Below are positions 7,842-17,134 of a DNA stretch of 64,000 bases, piece after piece. Numbering within the stretch: position 1 is the stretch's first letter; every line of letters starts with the position of its first letter. The stretch is from Anoxynatronum sibiricum. GTDB lineage: Bacteria > Bacillota > Clostridia > Peptostreptococcales > Tindalliaceae. Where the stretch lies: positions 62,001 to 126,000 of the forward strand of contig NZ_JBCITM010000006.1 in assembly GCF_039414295.1 (NCBI RefSeq), read 5' to 3'. Under the pieces are notes generated by a model that was not told the DNA's origin, searched no databases, and saw nothing but the letters and a program-made list of their open reading frames with translations. Both the position numbers and the translations under genes were made by a program.

Positions 7842-8699
7842 TTATATAAGTTGATGCGCCAGTATCAGTCCGCCTGTAATCCCTGCATTGTTCCCCAGTG
7901 ACGGCAGCACGATATACTCATCTACCGCTGGTATCTCCACATAGTCTGCCAGCATCAGAGAGAACTCTTTTTTGACAAACTCCAATACCTTGCTTTGGCT
8001 CATGACGCCTCCTCCCAGGACTATTTTTTCCGGCCGAAGTATGAGGGTGTAATTCACCAAGGCCTGGGCCAAGTAATAGCCAATCATCTCCCATATGGGA
8101 TGATTTTTGTCCAGTTCTTCCGCTTTTACTCCACATCTTTTCTCAATGGCAGGGCCCGAAGCGAGTCCTTCCAGGCAGTTTCCATGGTAAGGGCAACTTC
8201 CTTGAAACGGGTCTTTGGAATGATTTCTTAAGAGGATATGTCCCATCTCTGCATGGCCGAAACCTTCTAGAAATCTGCCGTTAAAAATGGCACCACCTCC
8301 CACTCCAGTTCCAACAGTGAGGTAGAGGCAGCTGTTTTTATCTGTCGCACTGCCTAAATGGTATTCTCCCAGACAAGCCGCGTTCACGTCGGTGGTCCAG
8401 CCAATGGGGCACTGATAATGCTTTTTCATTTCGCCCAGGAAGTTGTAATTTCTCCACTTTGTTTTGGGGGTAGAAGTAATGTACCCGTAGTTAGGCGCCT
8501 GATGATTAATGCCAATGGGTCCAAATGAACCAATCCCCATGGCTTGAATGTCTTCGCAGGCATCAAAAAAACCAATGATCTTTGCCATGGTTTCCTCTGG
8601 ACAAGTTGTTGGAAAGGAAGTTCTGTCTATGATATTAAACTGGTGATCCCCTACTGCACACACAAATTTAGTTCCACCTGCTTCAATGGACGCCAACAT
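7842..8699 (-). CDS. ROK-family sugar kinase, fructokinase-like
   Basis: A 285-residue kinase beginning MLASIEAGGTKFVCAVGD, with the ATP-binding glycine motif EAGGTK at the N-terminus. The ROK zinc site follows (GHILLRNH then CPYHGNC, residues ~165-185). The ATG at 8699 is chosen because GGAG lies just upstream and family members start there; an upstream in-frame ATG would add 32 unrelated residues. The sequence resembles fructokinase/mannokinase ROK enzymes (ScrK/GmuE type), and manA immediately downstream supports phosphorylation of fructose or mannose. The substrate is inferred. Confidence 0.88.
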   Translation of the reverse strand: MLASIEAGGTKFVCAVGDHQFNIIDRTSFPTTCPEETMAKIIGFFDACEDIQAMGIGSFGPIGINHQAPNYGYITSTPKTKWRNYNFLGEMKKHYQCPIGWTTDVNAACLGEYHLGSATDKNSCLYLTVGTGVGGGAIFNGRFLEGFGHAEMGHILLRNHSKDPFQGSCPYHGNCLEGLASGPAIEKRCGVKAEELDKNHPIWEMIGYYLAQALVNYTLILRPEKIVLGGGVMSQSKVLEFVKKEFSLMLADYVEIPAVDEYIVLPSLGNNAGITGGLILAHQLI

Positions 8700-8816
8700 A
8701 TTGATCGCTCCTTCGTGGTATCTCTCATACCCCCGGCAAGCCCATGTTATCACATCTCTATGGGCGATGGATACTTCGCTAAGTTTCACAAGCATCGCGG
8801 CCTGTCTCTTAGAAAT

Positions 8817-8866
8817 GAAAACCCAGCAACCACAGACTGTACCATGTGTCAGGTTGCCGGGTTTTC
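8817..8866 (-). terminator. Probable terminator between the binding-protein gene and the ROK kinase
   Basis: Arms 8817-8831 and 8852-8866 form a 14 of 15 base stem (GAAAACCCAGCAACC type) with a 20-base loop. The minus-strand 3' side ends in only a short T-run (TTTTC), so termination may be partial. Partial termination would lower kinase expression relative to the solute-binding protein. Confidence 0.6.
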
Positions 8867-8903
8867 TATGAAAAAAGAGAAGGCATTTTAACAGCCCTGT
8901 TTA

Positions 8904-9857
8904 TTACAGGGATGACTTGTCAATCACCGACACACCTGTGTCAACTAATTCGTCTGCAATCGTCTCTCCTTTAAGTGCTTTAACTGCAGTTTTCATGCCT
9001 TCGTAACCCATCACATCAGGATTTTGTGCCATTGTCGCCAGTAATTGTCCTTCTGAAATCAACTGCAGGATGGTGTCTGATTTGTCAAAACCAACACCTA
9101 CAACGCCGCCGCCAGCTTCTTTAATGGCATTTCCTGCGCCCACTGTTGAACCTTCATTGGCGCCAAAGATTCCCACGACCCCTTCAGTAATGTAGTTGGC
9201 CGCAATGTCTTGTGATCTCGCCGCGTCCCCTTCGCCATACTGTGTCTGCAAAAGCTCAAAGGCTGTGCCTTCAAATGCTGCTCTAAATCCATTTTCTCTT
9301 GCCACGACTGATGAAGTGGATGCATTCACATTCACGATACCAATTTTTCCTTCTGTGATGCTTTGTGCTTCCAATGCTGCCAGCATTTCCATGCCGGCTG
9401 TTTTTCCAGCCGCTTCGTTGTCTGTGGCCAGTGTCTGCACCGCAGGAAAATCTGCCGGCGAATCAACGTAAACGATTTTGATGCCTTCATTTTCCGCTTC
9501 CCTCAATGCCGAAGTAACCGCATTGGGTCCGTTGGCTGCCAACAGAATGGCTTGTGCACCGCCAGCAATCGCATTGTTGATACTCTCAATTTGCTTTGCA
9601 TCATCTTTCACGTCAGGCGCCAGCCACGTGTAGCTCACATTGCCCAGTTCCTCAGCCGCCTTTTTTGCCCCTGCATCCACTGTCACCCAGTGCTGATCCA
9701 TTTGATCCATGGTGATCAGGTACACCTTGAAGCTCTCCTCCGCTGCTGCCTGCCCTGCCGGTTCGCTTGTGCTGGTGGATCCAGTATCATTGGAGCATCC
9801 AACCATGGTCATCAGAAGCATCAAAACAAGAACTGCTGTCACTAACTTTCTCATCAT
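8904..9857 (-). CDS. RbsB-type sugar-binding lipoprotein
   Basis: A 317-residue substrate-binding protein of the periplasmic-binding-protein type I fold (RbsB family). The N-terminal signal has lipobox MTMVGCSND, so it is membrane-anchored. Later motifs such as GAQAILLAANGPNAV and GVVGIFGANEGSTVGAG are typical of ribose/allose-like binding proteins. It is the last transporter gene in the order ATPase, permease, binding protein, and a hairpin follows it. The likely ligand is a monosaccharide. The neighbouring fructokinase-like and ManA enzymes favour fructose, mannose or a related ketose/aldose over ribose. Confidence 0.9.
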   Translation of the reverse strand: MMRKLVTAVLVLMLLMTMVGCSNDTGSTSTSEPAGQAAAEESFKVYLITMDQMDQHWVTVDAGAKKAAEELGNVSYTWLAPDVKDDAKQIESINNAIAGGAQAILLAANGPNAVTSALREAENEGIKIVYVDSPADFPAVQTLATDNEAAGKTAGMEMLAALEAQSITEGKIGIVNVNASTSSVVARENGFRAAFEGTAFELLQTQYGEGDAARSQDIAANYITEGVVGIFGANEGSTVGAGNAIKEAGGGVVGVGFDKSDTILQLISEGQLLATMAQNPDVMGYEGMKTAVKALKGETIADELVDTGVSVIDKSSL

Positions 9858-9935
9858 GTTAATCCCCCTTGATTTTATTTTAAAGCTTTCGCTTTAAAGA
9901 CAGTTTCAGGTGCATCGAAAAGAGCCGGGTTGTCT

Positions 9936-10949
9936 TCACGCTGCCGCTTTCCCTTTTTTGTTTTTTCTGTTATTGGCTCTTAAGACAATGTCTAAAAGAA
10001 CAGATATAATGACGATGACCCCAATCACGATGTTTCTGATGGCCACCGGTGCACCTGCGAATTGAAGCCCGTTCTGCAACACGCCCCATATGGATGCGCC
10101 AACGATTGTACCCAGGAGTATGCCCTGACCACCCAGGGTACTGACACCACCAATCACCGATGCTGCAACAGCGTATAATTCATAGGTGGTCCCCGCATCC
10201 ATGGTGCCCATACCGCTGATGGCCGTCATGATCAGGCCCACGGTTGCTGCACAAACAGCACTGACAAGATATGCTTTTGTAACGGTCTGTGCAATATTCA
10301 CGCCAGATAAGTGTGCTGCATGGGCATTGCTGCCGACCGCATAAATATGCCTGCCTGTTCTGGTTTTGCTCAGGATAAAGTTAAACACCAGCCATAATCC
10401 AAGGGCAATCCAGATGGTATTAAAGAGCCCCGCTGTTTTCCCATAATAAAAGAGTTCTCTAAACCCTTCAGCCCCTGCTCCAATCGAGTCTGTATTGTAA
10501 TTGTTGTTCACAATTTGGGCGATCCCCCGGGCAATGGTCATTGTTCCCAATGTGGCAATAAATGGTGGCAGTTTTGCTTTTGACACCAACTGACCATTGA
10601 GGATTCCCATGGCCAGTGCCGCCACATAGGTGAACCCAACTGCCAACCAGGGGCTCATGCCTTTGGTCATTAATGTGGCCGAAATCATACAACTCATCCC
10701 CACCACTGATCCAATTGACAAATCAATATTCCCGGTGATAAGTACATAAGATTGTCCTATGCCAATCAATATGATGGGGGCGATTTGTCTAAGCAGATTG
10801 GAAACGTTTCTGCTGGAAAAGAAGTTGGGATTTAAGATGCCGAATACAACAACCAGCACCACCAACCCCACAGAAGCCGTAATCACCTGCCCCATCCCTC
10901 TTTTCGAAAACACTTTTAGCATTTTTTTGCCGAGATCCTTATTTCCCAT
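9936..10949 (-). CDS. RbsC-type sugar ABC permease
   Basis: A 337-residue permease with 8-10 hydrophobic segments. Conserved RbsC motifs include LRQIAPIILIGIGQSYVLITGNIDLSIGS and GTIVGASIWGVLQNGLQF. It forms the homodimeric membrane channel for the RbsA-type ATPase encoded 21 bases upstream. GAGGAG precedes the ATG. The C-terminus is basic (NNRKNKKGKAAA), as is common in the family. Confidence 0.92.
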   Translation of the reverse strand: MGNKDLGKKMLKVFSKRGMGQVITASVGLVVLVVVFGILNPNFFSSRNVSNLLRQIAPIILIGIGQSYVLITGNIDLSIGSVVGMSCMISATLMTKGMSPWLAVGFTYVAALAMGILNGQLVSKAKLPPFIATLGTMTIARGIAQIVNNNYNTDSIGAGAEGFRELFYYGKTAGLFNTIWIALGLWLVFNFILSKTRTGRHIYAVGSNAHAAHLSGVNIAQTVTKAYLVSAVCAATVGLIMTAISGMGTMDAGTTYELYAVAASVIGGVSTLGGQGILLGTIVGASIWGVLQNGLQFAGAPVAIRNIVIGVIVIISVLLDIVLRANNRKNKKGKAAA

Positions 10950-10970
10950 ACCCAGTCTCCTCTGCTTTTT

Positions 10971-12485
10971 TTACGCGATGTCATGATGAATCTTTTTATC
11001 AAACTGCGTTGCATACGCCAGAATGGAATCCTGTGTTGCCTCTTCGATATCCAGCTCTTTTGTAATTCTTCCATCTGCCATTACCAATATTCTGTCGCTA
11101 ATTCCAAGTATTTCCGGCATTTCCGACGAAACAAAAATGACACCGATTCCCTGGCTTTTTAACGCATTCATGATATTGTAGATTTCCACTTTGGAACCAA
11201 CATCGATGCCCCGAGTCGGCTCATCGAATATCACCACTCTTGAGTTTCTTGCAAGCCATTTTCCCACCACTACTTTTTGCTGATTACCACCCGACAGGCT
11301 CTCTGCATCCACATCTGAGTTAGCCAGTCGTATATCTAAATTCTTAATCGCTTTCACGGTCATTTCTTCTTCTTTTGTTGTGTTCACAATCCCCATTTGG
11401 TTAACCATCATATCCAAATTGGGTAAAGCGATATTATCCTTAATGCTGAGCTTGGTGCACAATCCATCTTTTTTTCTGTTTTCAGGAGCCAGAACGATCC
11501 CCGCATTGATGGCATCGATGGGCTTGTTGATTTCCACCACTTCACCATCTATGAGAATGGTGCCTGAATCCTTTGGGTCTGCTCCAAAAATCGCCCGGGT
11601 CGTTTCTGTTCTGCCCGCTCCCATGAGCCCTGCAATGCCCACAATTTCCCCTTCGTAAAGCGAAAAGCTGATATCCTTCACCAGTTTACCCGCATTTAAA
11701 TGCTGTACTTCAAAAATCTTGCGTCCCACACTTCGGTTAACCCTTGGGAACTTTTCTGTAATTTCTCTGCCAACCATATGGGCGATCACTTCTTGAATGC
11801 TGGTATCCTGAAAATCCATGGAAGTGATGTATTGCCCATCACGTAAAATCATCACGCGATCAACAATATGTTGCAGTTCTTCCAACCGGTGAGAAATATA
11901 CACAATGCCACAACCTTCATTCTTTAAGCGATTGATGATGGCAAAGAGCTCGTCGATCTCCTGAGAGGTTAATGCTGAGGTTGGTTCGTCCATGATGAGT
12001 ATTCTTGCATTGGTGGACAGTGCTTTTGCTATTTCCACCATTTGTTGCTTTGAGACAGACAGATCTCCCAGTACTGTGTCTGGATCAATATCCATGCTCA
12101 AGCTGCTGAGAATTTCCGACGCTTTCCGATTCATTTCCGCATCTGATAGAACACCGTTTTTAGTCACTTCCCGCCCAAGAAAAATATTTTGTGCCACAGT
12201 GAGGTGGTCGCACATATTCAGTTCCTGATGAATAATGGCTATTCCAAGTTCTTGTGCCGCGACAGGATTCATTTCTGTCACCATTTCACCAAAGATCTTC
12301 ATTGTCCCTTCATCCATTGTATAGACACCTGACAGAATTTTCATGAGGGTTGATTTGCCGGCACCATTTTCTCCCAGCAATGCCAGCACCTCACCAGCTC
12401 TTAGCTGAAGCGACACCTGATCCAGTGCCTTCACACCCGGAAAACCCTTGGAAACGTTTTCCAATTCCACAATAAAATTGCCCAT
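10971..12485 (-). CDS. RbsA/MglA-type tandem ABC ATPase of sugar importer
   Basis: A 504-residue protein with two ABC domains in tandem. The first has an intact Walker A (GENGAGKST, ~residues 37-45), signature and Walker B (ILIMDEPTSAL). The second has the family's usual degenerate P-loop (GLMGAGRTE), signature LSGGNQQKV and Walker B VVIFDEPTRGID. It powers uptake through the RbsC-like permease. It is preceded by a 209-base gap that may hold a regulated promoter. A second, far more degenerate paralogue lies just upstream at 12695. Confidence 0.93.
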   Translation of the reverse strand: MGNFIVELENVSKGFPGVKALDQVSLQLRAGEVLALLGENGAGKSTLMKILSGVYTMDEGTMKIFGEMVTEMNPVAAQELGIAIIHQELNMCDHLTVAQNIFLGREVTKNGVLSDAEMNRKASEILSSLSMDIDPDTVLGDLSVSKQQMVEIAKALSTNARILIMDEPTSALTSQEIDELFAIINRLKNEGCGIVYISHRLEELQHIVDRVMILRDGQYITSMDFQDTSIQEVIAHMVGREITEKFPRVNRSVGRKIFEVQHLNAGKLVKDISFSLYEGEIVGIAGLMGAGRTETTRAIFGADPKDSGTILIDGEVVEINKPIDAINAGIVLAPENRKKDGLCTKLSIKDNIALPNLDMMVNQMGIVNTTKEEEMTVKAIKNLDIRLANSDVDAESLSGGNQQKVVVGKWLARNSRVVIFDEPTRGIDVGSKVEIYNIMNALKSQGIGVIFVSSEMPEILGISDRILVMADGRITKELDIEEATQDSILAYATQFDKKIHHDIA

Positions 12486-12540
12486 AAGAAACCCCCTCGT
12501 CCTGCTTCCGTCACATTGTCTTAAAAAGATACCATACTTT

Positions 12541-12600
12541 TTAAAAAAATGAGGTAGGAATTCTTTTGAAATAGGGGGACATTTTTTAGATATTTCGTTT
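12541..12600 (-). promoter_or_regulatory. Candidate promoter/YesN-regulated region before the transporter genes
   Basis: The 209-base gap 12486-12694 separates the regulatory genes from the transporter genes. On the minus strand it holds an AT-rich stretch with a C-run (AAAAATGTCCCCCTATTTC, about 12567-12585), upstream of a TATGGT-like -10. I infer a YesN-controlled promoter here; no clear direct or inverted repeat proves it. Confidence 0.3.
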
Positions 12601-12694
12601 TATGACTGCTTTTGATATGATTCTTCACCTTTATGTTGTTCTTCATCTCTATACTGCCTTGCAAGACCCGGTTCACTGTTGAACTGACATTCTA

Positions 12695-14140
12695 TCATCT
12701 GACATGGGACAGTTCACTTTTGTCATAGTTTTTCATGAATACGCCGTTCTCCATCCTTAGCAGCCTGTCCGACACCGTTAAGGTATCTGCAATATTCACC
12801 GCCAGTATAATGACAGCACTTCCCTTATTTTTCAGCATATTGATGAGTTTGACAATACTGCCGCGCAAATACATGTCGGCATCAGCAAAGGGCTGCATAA
12901 TAAACACCACTTTAGGATTAAATAATTCAACTCGATAATATGCCAGCTGATACAAGGATTTTGCATCCAGCGTTCTGATGTCTTTGACATCAATATCGTT
13001 TCCCATCAATAGATGGTATTCTTCTTTTATGCTTTTTAGAACTCTTTTGGGGATCACATATGTTTTCAGCTTGTAGTCCATCAGAAACGTCAGGTTTTCC
13101 AGGTATGACATATGATAAAACAGCATATTTTTGACAGGATTCTCCGGAATAAACACCACTTTGTTTTCCAGCAGGTTGCCTACGCTGATGGGATCAATGC
13201 GTTGACCGTCCAACAACCATTCGCCGCTGATCGGTTGATAAGACCCCTGAAGAATTTCGGCGATATCTTGAATGCCCTTATTATTCACATCAAGCAGCGT
13301 CACACACTCCCCTCTTCTGACTGAGAAGCTGATGTCGTCAAGATGTTCTGTCTTAAAGTGATGACATTCAAAAATGCCTTGATGCAGCTTACTTTCTCGG
13401 GTGTTGCTGTGACGGTCAAAGGCGATGATATATGGCTGCATCGTTTCCACAGAAAAATCTTTTTGATCAATCACCTTGATGACGCTGCCATTTTCCAGAA
13501 GACATACCCGATCACAAATTTCAAATGCCTCTTCGTGATGATTCGCAATATAGATGAAAGCGGTTCCTTTGCGGGCATAGGGGAGCATCAGCTCTTGAAA
13601 CACGCCCAACTCTTCAATGCTTAGAAAGCTTGCCAGCTCATTAAGTATAATCAGCTGGGCGCCGGTGATCAATGCCTTGATTAACTCAATAATCGTTTTT
13701 TCAAACATGGATAACGCTGAAATGTATTCGTTGGCTCGAATCTTAACGCCCATTTCTTTTAGCAATTGATCGGTTTTCTCCTGAAGTTTTTTTTCATGAA
13801 TAATGTGCTCATTAAACTGATTGTTGAGGACATTAATATTATCCGTTACTTTCAAGCTTTCGATCAGTTTTGTCTCTTTATCAATGACATACACTTTGTT
13901 GTTGGTCATATTGCTATGTTCATAGTAGTTGACTAATGTTTCGTTAAAGTAGATTCTGCCAAACTTGATGGATTTGTTTTGAGCGATCAGTTCTATCAAC
14001 TGTTTCTTGCCATGATTGTTCAAGGGGATTAATCCCATTATTTCGCCTTTGAAGACATGAAAGTTAATATTGTCCAAATAAGTAATCCCGTCAATTCGAC
14101 TGGTGACATTTTCCACTCTCAGAATTTCTTCCTTTATCAT
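12695..14140 (-). CDS. Degenerate tandem ABC protein, probably non-catalytic, in sugar-sensing locus
   Basis: A 481-residue RbsA-like protein whose nucleotide sites are eroded. Walker A of domain 1 reads PLNNHGKKQ where the active paralogue has GENGAGKST. Walker B reads LIILNELAS, with Asp replaced by Asn. The signature reads LSMFEKTI. In domain 2 the P-loop is DVNNKGIQD and the Walker B region FIMQPFADAD. It is still full length and open throughout, so it is maintained and not a random pseudogene. It lies between the YesM kinase and the true transporter ATPase. A regulatory or scaffold role linking transporter and kinase is my inference. Start uncertain: a GTG at 14161 is also possible. Confidence 0.8.
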   Translation of the reverse strand: MIKEEILRVENVTSRIDGITYLDNINFHVFKGEIMGLIPLNNHGKKQLIELIAQNKSIKFGRIYFNETLVNYYEHSNMTNNKVYVIDKETKLIESLKVTDNINVLNNQFNEHIIHEKKLQEKTDQLLKEMGVKIRANEYISALSMFEKTIIELIKALITGAQLIILNELASFLSIEELGVFQELMLPYARKGTAFIYIANHHEEAFEICDRVCLLENGSVIKVIDQKDFSVETMQPYIIAFDRHSNTRESKLHQGIFECHHFKTEHLDDISFSVRRGECVTLLDVNNKGIQDIAEILQGSYQPISGEWLLDGQRIDPISVGNLLENKVVFIPENPVKNMLFYHMSYLENLTFLMDYKLKTYVIPKRVLKSIKEEYHLLMGNDIDVKDIRTLDAKSLYQLAYYRVELFNPKVVFIMQPFADADMYLRGSIVKLINMLKNKGSAVIILAVNIADTLTVSDRLLRMENGVFMKNYDKSELSHVR

Positions 14141-14162
14141 TGGCACCACACAACACCTCACC

Positions 14163-15182
14163 TTATTGGGACTCCTTCATCAGCGGCATGGTTATTTCCA
14201 CATCTGTTCCTGCCCCCACACGGCTATAGATGTAAACCCCGTACTCATCGCCAAAAATTAGTTTGATTCGATTGTTGACATTCAGCAAGGCAATCCCTGC
14301 CTGGCTTTTATCTTCTTTCATGTACTCCAGCGAAGCTCCTCGAAGTTTTTTGTTCAGACTTCGCACTCGGTTCTCTTCAATGCCCACCCCATTATCCGAA
14401 ATGACAATCATCAATCGTTTCTGGGTGGCTTGAATTTTTAATGCCAGCATTCCCACTCCCATTTTTCGCTCTACTCCGTGGAAAATGGCATTTTCAAAAA
14501 CTGGTTGCAATGTAAGCTTTGGTATTTTTGCTTTCAAAATTTCTTTTTCTTCCCCTTGTTCCACTTGATACTCCGTATGAAAATTCAGTTTCTCTCCAAA
14601 CCTGAACTTTTGGATAAGATAATAGTTCTCCACATTTGCAATCTCATCTTCAAGGCTGACAAGCTTATCGACGTTGGAAATGGTATACCTGAAGAAAGTG
14701 GCCAAAGCTTCTGTCATATTGGCAATGCTATCCACCCCTTCAATCAATGCCTCACTGCGAATTCCTTCCAACGTGTTATACAGAAAATGTGGGTTAATCT
14801 GATTTTGAAGCGCCAGGTATTCAGCATGTTTTTTAGAGCCTTCAATGAGTTCTTTTGTGTCAATGATTTCCTGAAATTTTTGAAAGGCAAGGTGAGAAGC
14901 TTCGTTAAAGTGTACCCTCACGTCAAAGACACCTTTGAAAATGTACCCTTCCTGAAACAATCTAAGTACCTTGCTTGTTTCTTTGTACGGTCTGTAAATC
15001 CATTGATATGAGAGGTAAATTCCTCCAATGATCAACGATGCATACAGCGCCAGCCACGCATAACTGCTCCGGTTTGTTGACATAAAAATCAACCGAAGAC
15101 ACACGAGTGTCAACAGCGAACCCATCACAAACAACAGCACTACAACTCTGGTCAATAGGTATGGTCCCCGGTTATCTCTCAT
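14163..15182 (-). CDS. YesM-type sensor histidine kinase with minimal sensor region
   Basis: A 339-residue kinase. Two transmembrane helices (~10-34 and ~41-63) are separated by only a few residues, so there is essentially no extracellular ligand domain. A HAMP-like linker, the His_kinase box (LQNQINPHFLYNTLEGIR, phospho-acceptor His near 133) and an HATPase domain (N-box ENAIFHG, G-box DNGVGIEE) follow. Canonical YesM kinases are near 580 residues with a large extracellular domain. It is transcribed just after the YesN regulator (9-base gap). With no sensor domain it probably reads signal through a partner, such as the neighbouring degenerate ABC protein or binding protein. Confidence 0.9.
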   Translation of the reverse strand: MRDNRGPYLLTRVVVLLFVMGSLLTLVCLRLIFMSTNRSSYAWLALYASLIIGGIYLSYQWIYRPYKETSKVLRLFQEGYIFKGVFDVRVHFNEASHLAFQKFQEIIDTKELIEGSKKHAEYLALQNQINPHFLYNTLEGIRSEALIEGVDSIANMTEALATFFRYTISNVDKLVSLEDEIANVENYYLIQKFRFGEKLNFHTEYQVEQGEEKEILKAKIPKLTLQPVFENAIFHGVERKMGVGMLALKIQATQKRLMIVISDNGVGIEENRVRSLNKKLRGASLEYMKEDKSQAGIALLNVNNRIKLIFGDEYGVYIYSRVGAGTDVEITMPLMKESQ

Positions 15183-15191
15183 TTTTTTCTC

Positions 15192-16802
15192 CTAAGCAAA
15201 TATTTTTCGGTATTCATTGGGCTGCAAACCCGTGTGCTTCTTAAATGACTTGGTAAAATATTTCACATCGTTATATCCCACCATCAAAGACACGTCTAAA
15301 ATCCTTAAATCAGATTCTTTAAGCAGTACCTTTGCTTTTTCGATTCGGGTCTTTGACAGATACTCAATGAAAGAGCTGCCTGTCTCTTTCTTGAACACAC
15401 TGCTAAAATAGCAGGAGTTAAACCCGATATGTGTGCCTACTTCTTCCAGTGTCAGCGGGTTCATATAGTTCTCTTCAATATATTTCTTCGCCTGTCTGAT
15501 TGATTTTAAACCGCTGCGAGATCCATCTTCGATAAACGCGCTGATGGAAGATGTGATATGGAAACTGAGGGCCTCAAATAGTTCATCCATAGAGCCTGCT
15601 TGTTCCAGACGGCGAATCAAAACGTTTTCCTTTTCTGAAACAATACTGAAATGCGTATGACTGCTCTTCATTGTCCGATGGAATAGTTGAATTGTTTCAT
15701 GAATCATCTGTTTGAGATAAGCACCGCCGATGGGAATCTGTGCGATTTCATTCTTAAACCCTTCAATGGCCCTTTCAACACCTTCCATATCCAAGTGTTC
15801 TATTTGGAGAGTGAGTGCTTTAGAAAAACCATGGTACAGATGATCCACTACAGCCTGATCCATCATCTGATGGTTTGGCATAATAACGCTGCCGCTTCCC
15901 GTCACGATTCGGTCTTCCGCTAACAGACTTGCCGACCCCAGGGATTCCACCAAACCATTCAGGCTCTGCTTTTCTTCCCCTATGGCGATGGTCACAACAA
16001 ACCCTTGCTTTCTTCCTTCCATTTGATTGCTCTGTTTCAAGATCTGATGTAGCGTCTCTTTCATGTTGCTTTTCTGATCTGAAGAATAGTTCATGATCAA
16101 GTAGAGCGTTCTCTGTTTTCTGACAACCTCCCCTTCATGCACTAAGTTTTGAATAGAGGCTGTCAGACGGGCAGTCATTTCATCCATCAACTGCTGAAGG
16201 CTTGGTGAATCAATCTTTGCTGCCTGATCAATCTTAATACAGGCCACGCTAAACAACCCTTCTCGAAATTCGAAGTGATACGTCTCGTTTATGTCACACA
16301 ACCGATGCTCGTGATAACTTCGCGCATTTATAAACATAAGATCATTTAAGAACCATTGCCTTGTCTTACTCACATCGTCTTTAAGCATCATTACGTAGTC
16401 TTTTTCCAAATCAATTTGGTCATTTTTCCTGTTAACACACGCGATCACCTTCATCAATGATTTAAGCAGTTCGTTTTGATTAATGGGTTTAAGCAAATAC
16501 TCCTGCACACCTAAAGCGATTGCTTTTTTAGCATATTCAAACTCACCATAGCCACTGATGATAATAAACTCGACATCATTTCTGATTCTTTTTATTTTCT
16601 CGATCATTTCCAGCCCGTCACAACCAGGCATCCTAATATCTGTAATGACAATATCCGGCTTTTCTTTTTCTGCCAGAGCCAAAGCTTCCACGCCATTATG
16701 CGCAGTCCCCACCAGGCACATCTCAAGCTTCTCCCAGTCAATTAACTTGATAATCAATTGACAAATCCGCACTTCATCATCCGCAATGATCACGCGCACC
16801 AT
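15192..16802 (-). CDS. YesN/AraC-type response regulator
   Basis: A 536-residue regulator. A receiver domain at ~1-120 (IIADDEVRI, phosphorylated Asp in IVITDIRMPG, Lys in LLKPINQ) is followed by a ~300-residue middle region. A C-terminal AraC double helix-turn-helix (~430-536) follows, containing LTLEEVGTHIGFNSCYFSSVFKK and LLDVSLMVGYNDVKYFTKSFKK-type segments. It is the first gene of the leftward sugar locus and presumably activates the transporter genes after phosphorylation by the adjacent YesM-type kinase. The promoter is at 16887-16914. Confidence 0.93.
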   Translation of the reverse strand: MVRVIIADDEVRICQLIIKLIDWEKLEMCLVGTAHNGVEALALAEKEKPDIVITDIRMPGCDGLEMIEKIKRIRNDVEFIIISGYGEFEYAKKAIALGVQEYLLKPINQNELLKSLMKVIACVNRKNDQIDLEKDYVMMLKDDVSKTRQWFLNDLMFINARSYHEHRLCDINETYHFEFREGLFSVACIKIDQAAKIDSPSLQQLMDEMTARLTASIQNLVHEGEVVRKQRTLYLIMNYSSDQKSNMKETLHQILKQSNQMEGRKQGFVVTIAIGEEKQSLNGLVESLGSASLLAEDRIVTGSGSVIMPNHQMMDQAVVDHLYHGFSKALTLQIEHLDMEGVERAIEGFKNEIAQIPIGGAYLKQMIHETIQLFHRTMKSSHTHFSIVSEKENVLIRRLEQAGSMDELFEALSFHITSSISAFIEDGSRSGLKSIRQAKKYIEENYMNPLTLEEVGTHIGFNSCYFSSVFKKETGSSFIEYLSKTRIEKAKVLLKESDLRILDVSLMVGYNDVKYFTKSFKKHTGLQPNEYRKIFA

Positions 16803-16886
16803 TTACTTCAGCTCCCCCATCATCAGGCTTCAGTTGCAACCACCTCTATTAGCTTGAACCAGACTATGTCACATGTCCACAGGCTG

Positions 16887-16914
16887 ATTATACCATTACC
16901 ACTACGCATCACAA
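16887..16914 (-). promoter_or_regulatory. Promoter for the yesNM-like sugar-sensing operon
   Basis: Minus-strand TTGTGA (16914-16909) and TATAAT (16892-16887) are 16 bases apart, with an extended TGG before the -10. It lies in the 332-base region 16803-17134, which also holds a TTGACA (17014-17019) pointing right toward the DUF4317 gene, with only a weak -10 after it. Confidence 0.6.
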
Positions 16915-17134
16915 AATATTCTGTCTCATCCGCACGTGCTGACAGATGAATTTCCCCTTGGAACACCGCAAGATTTCATTGCCAGCATGACTGCTTTTTG
17001 CCGCCACGTTTTTTTGACAACGCGTTATTTCTTTTATCTCTTCCTGCTTTTTGATAGAATGGATATCGAGTTGTTTCATCAACTATTTCTGGCACCTATT
17101 TCAAACAAACTTTCCGCCATAGGAGGCGTCAAGC

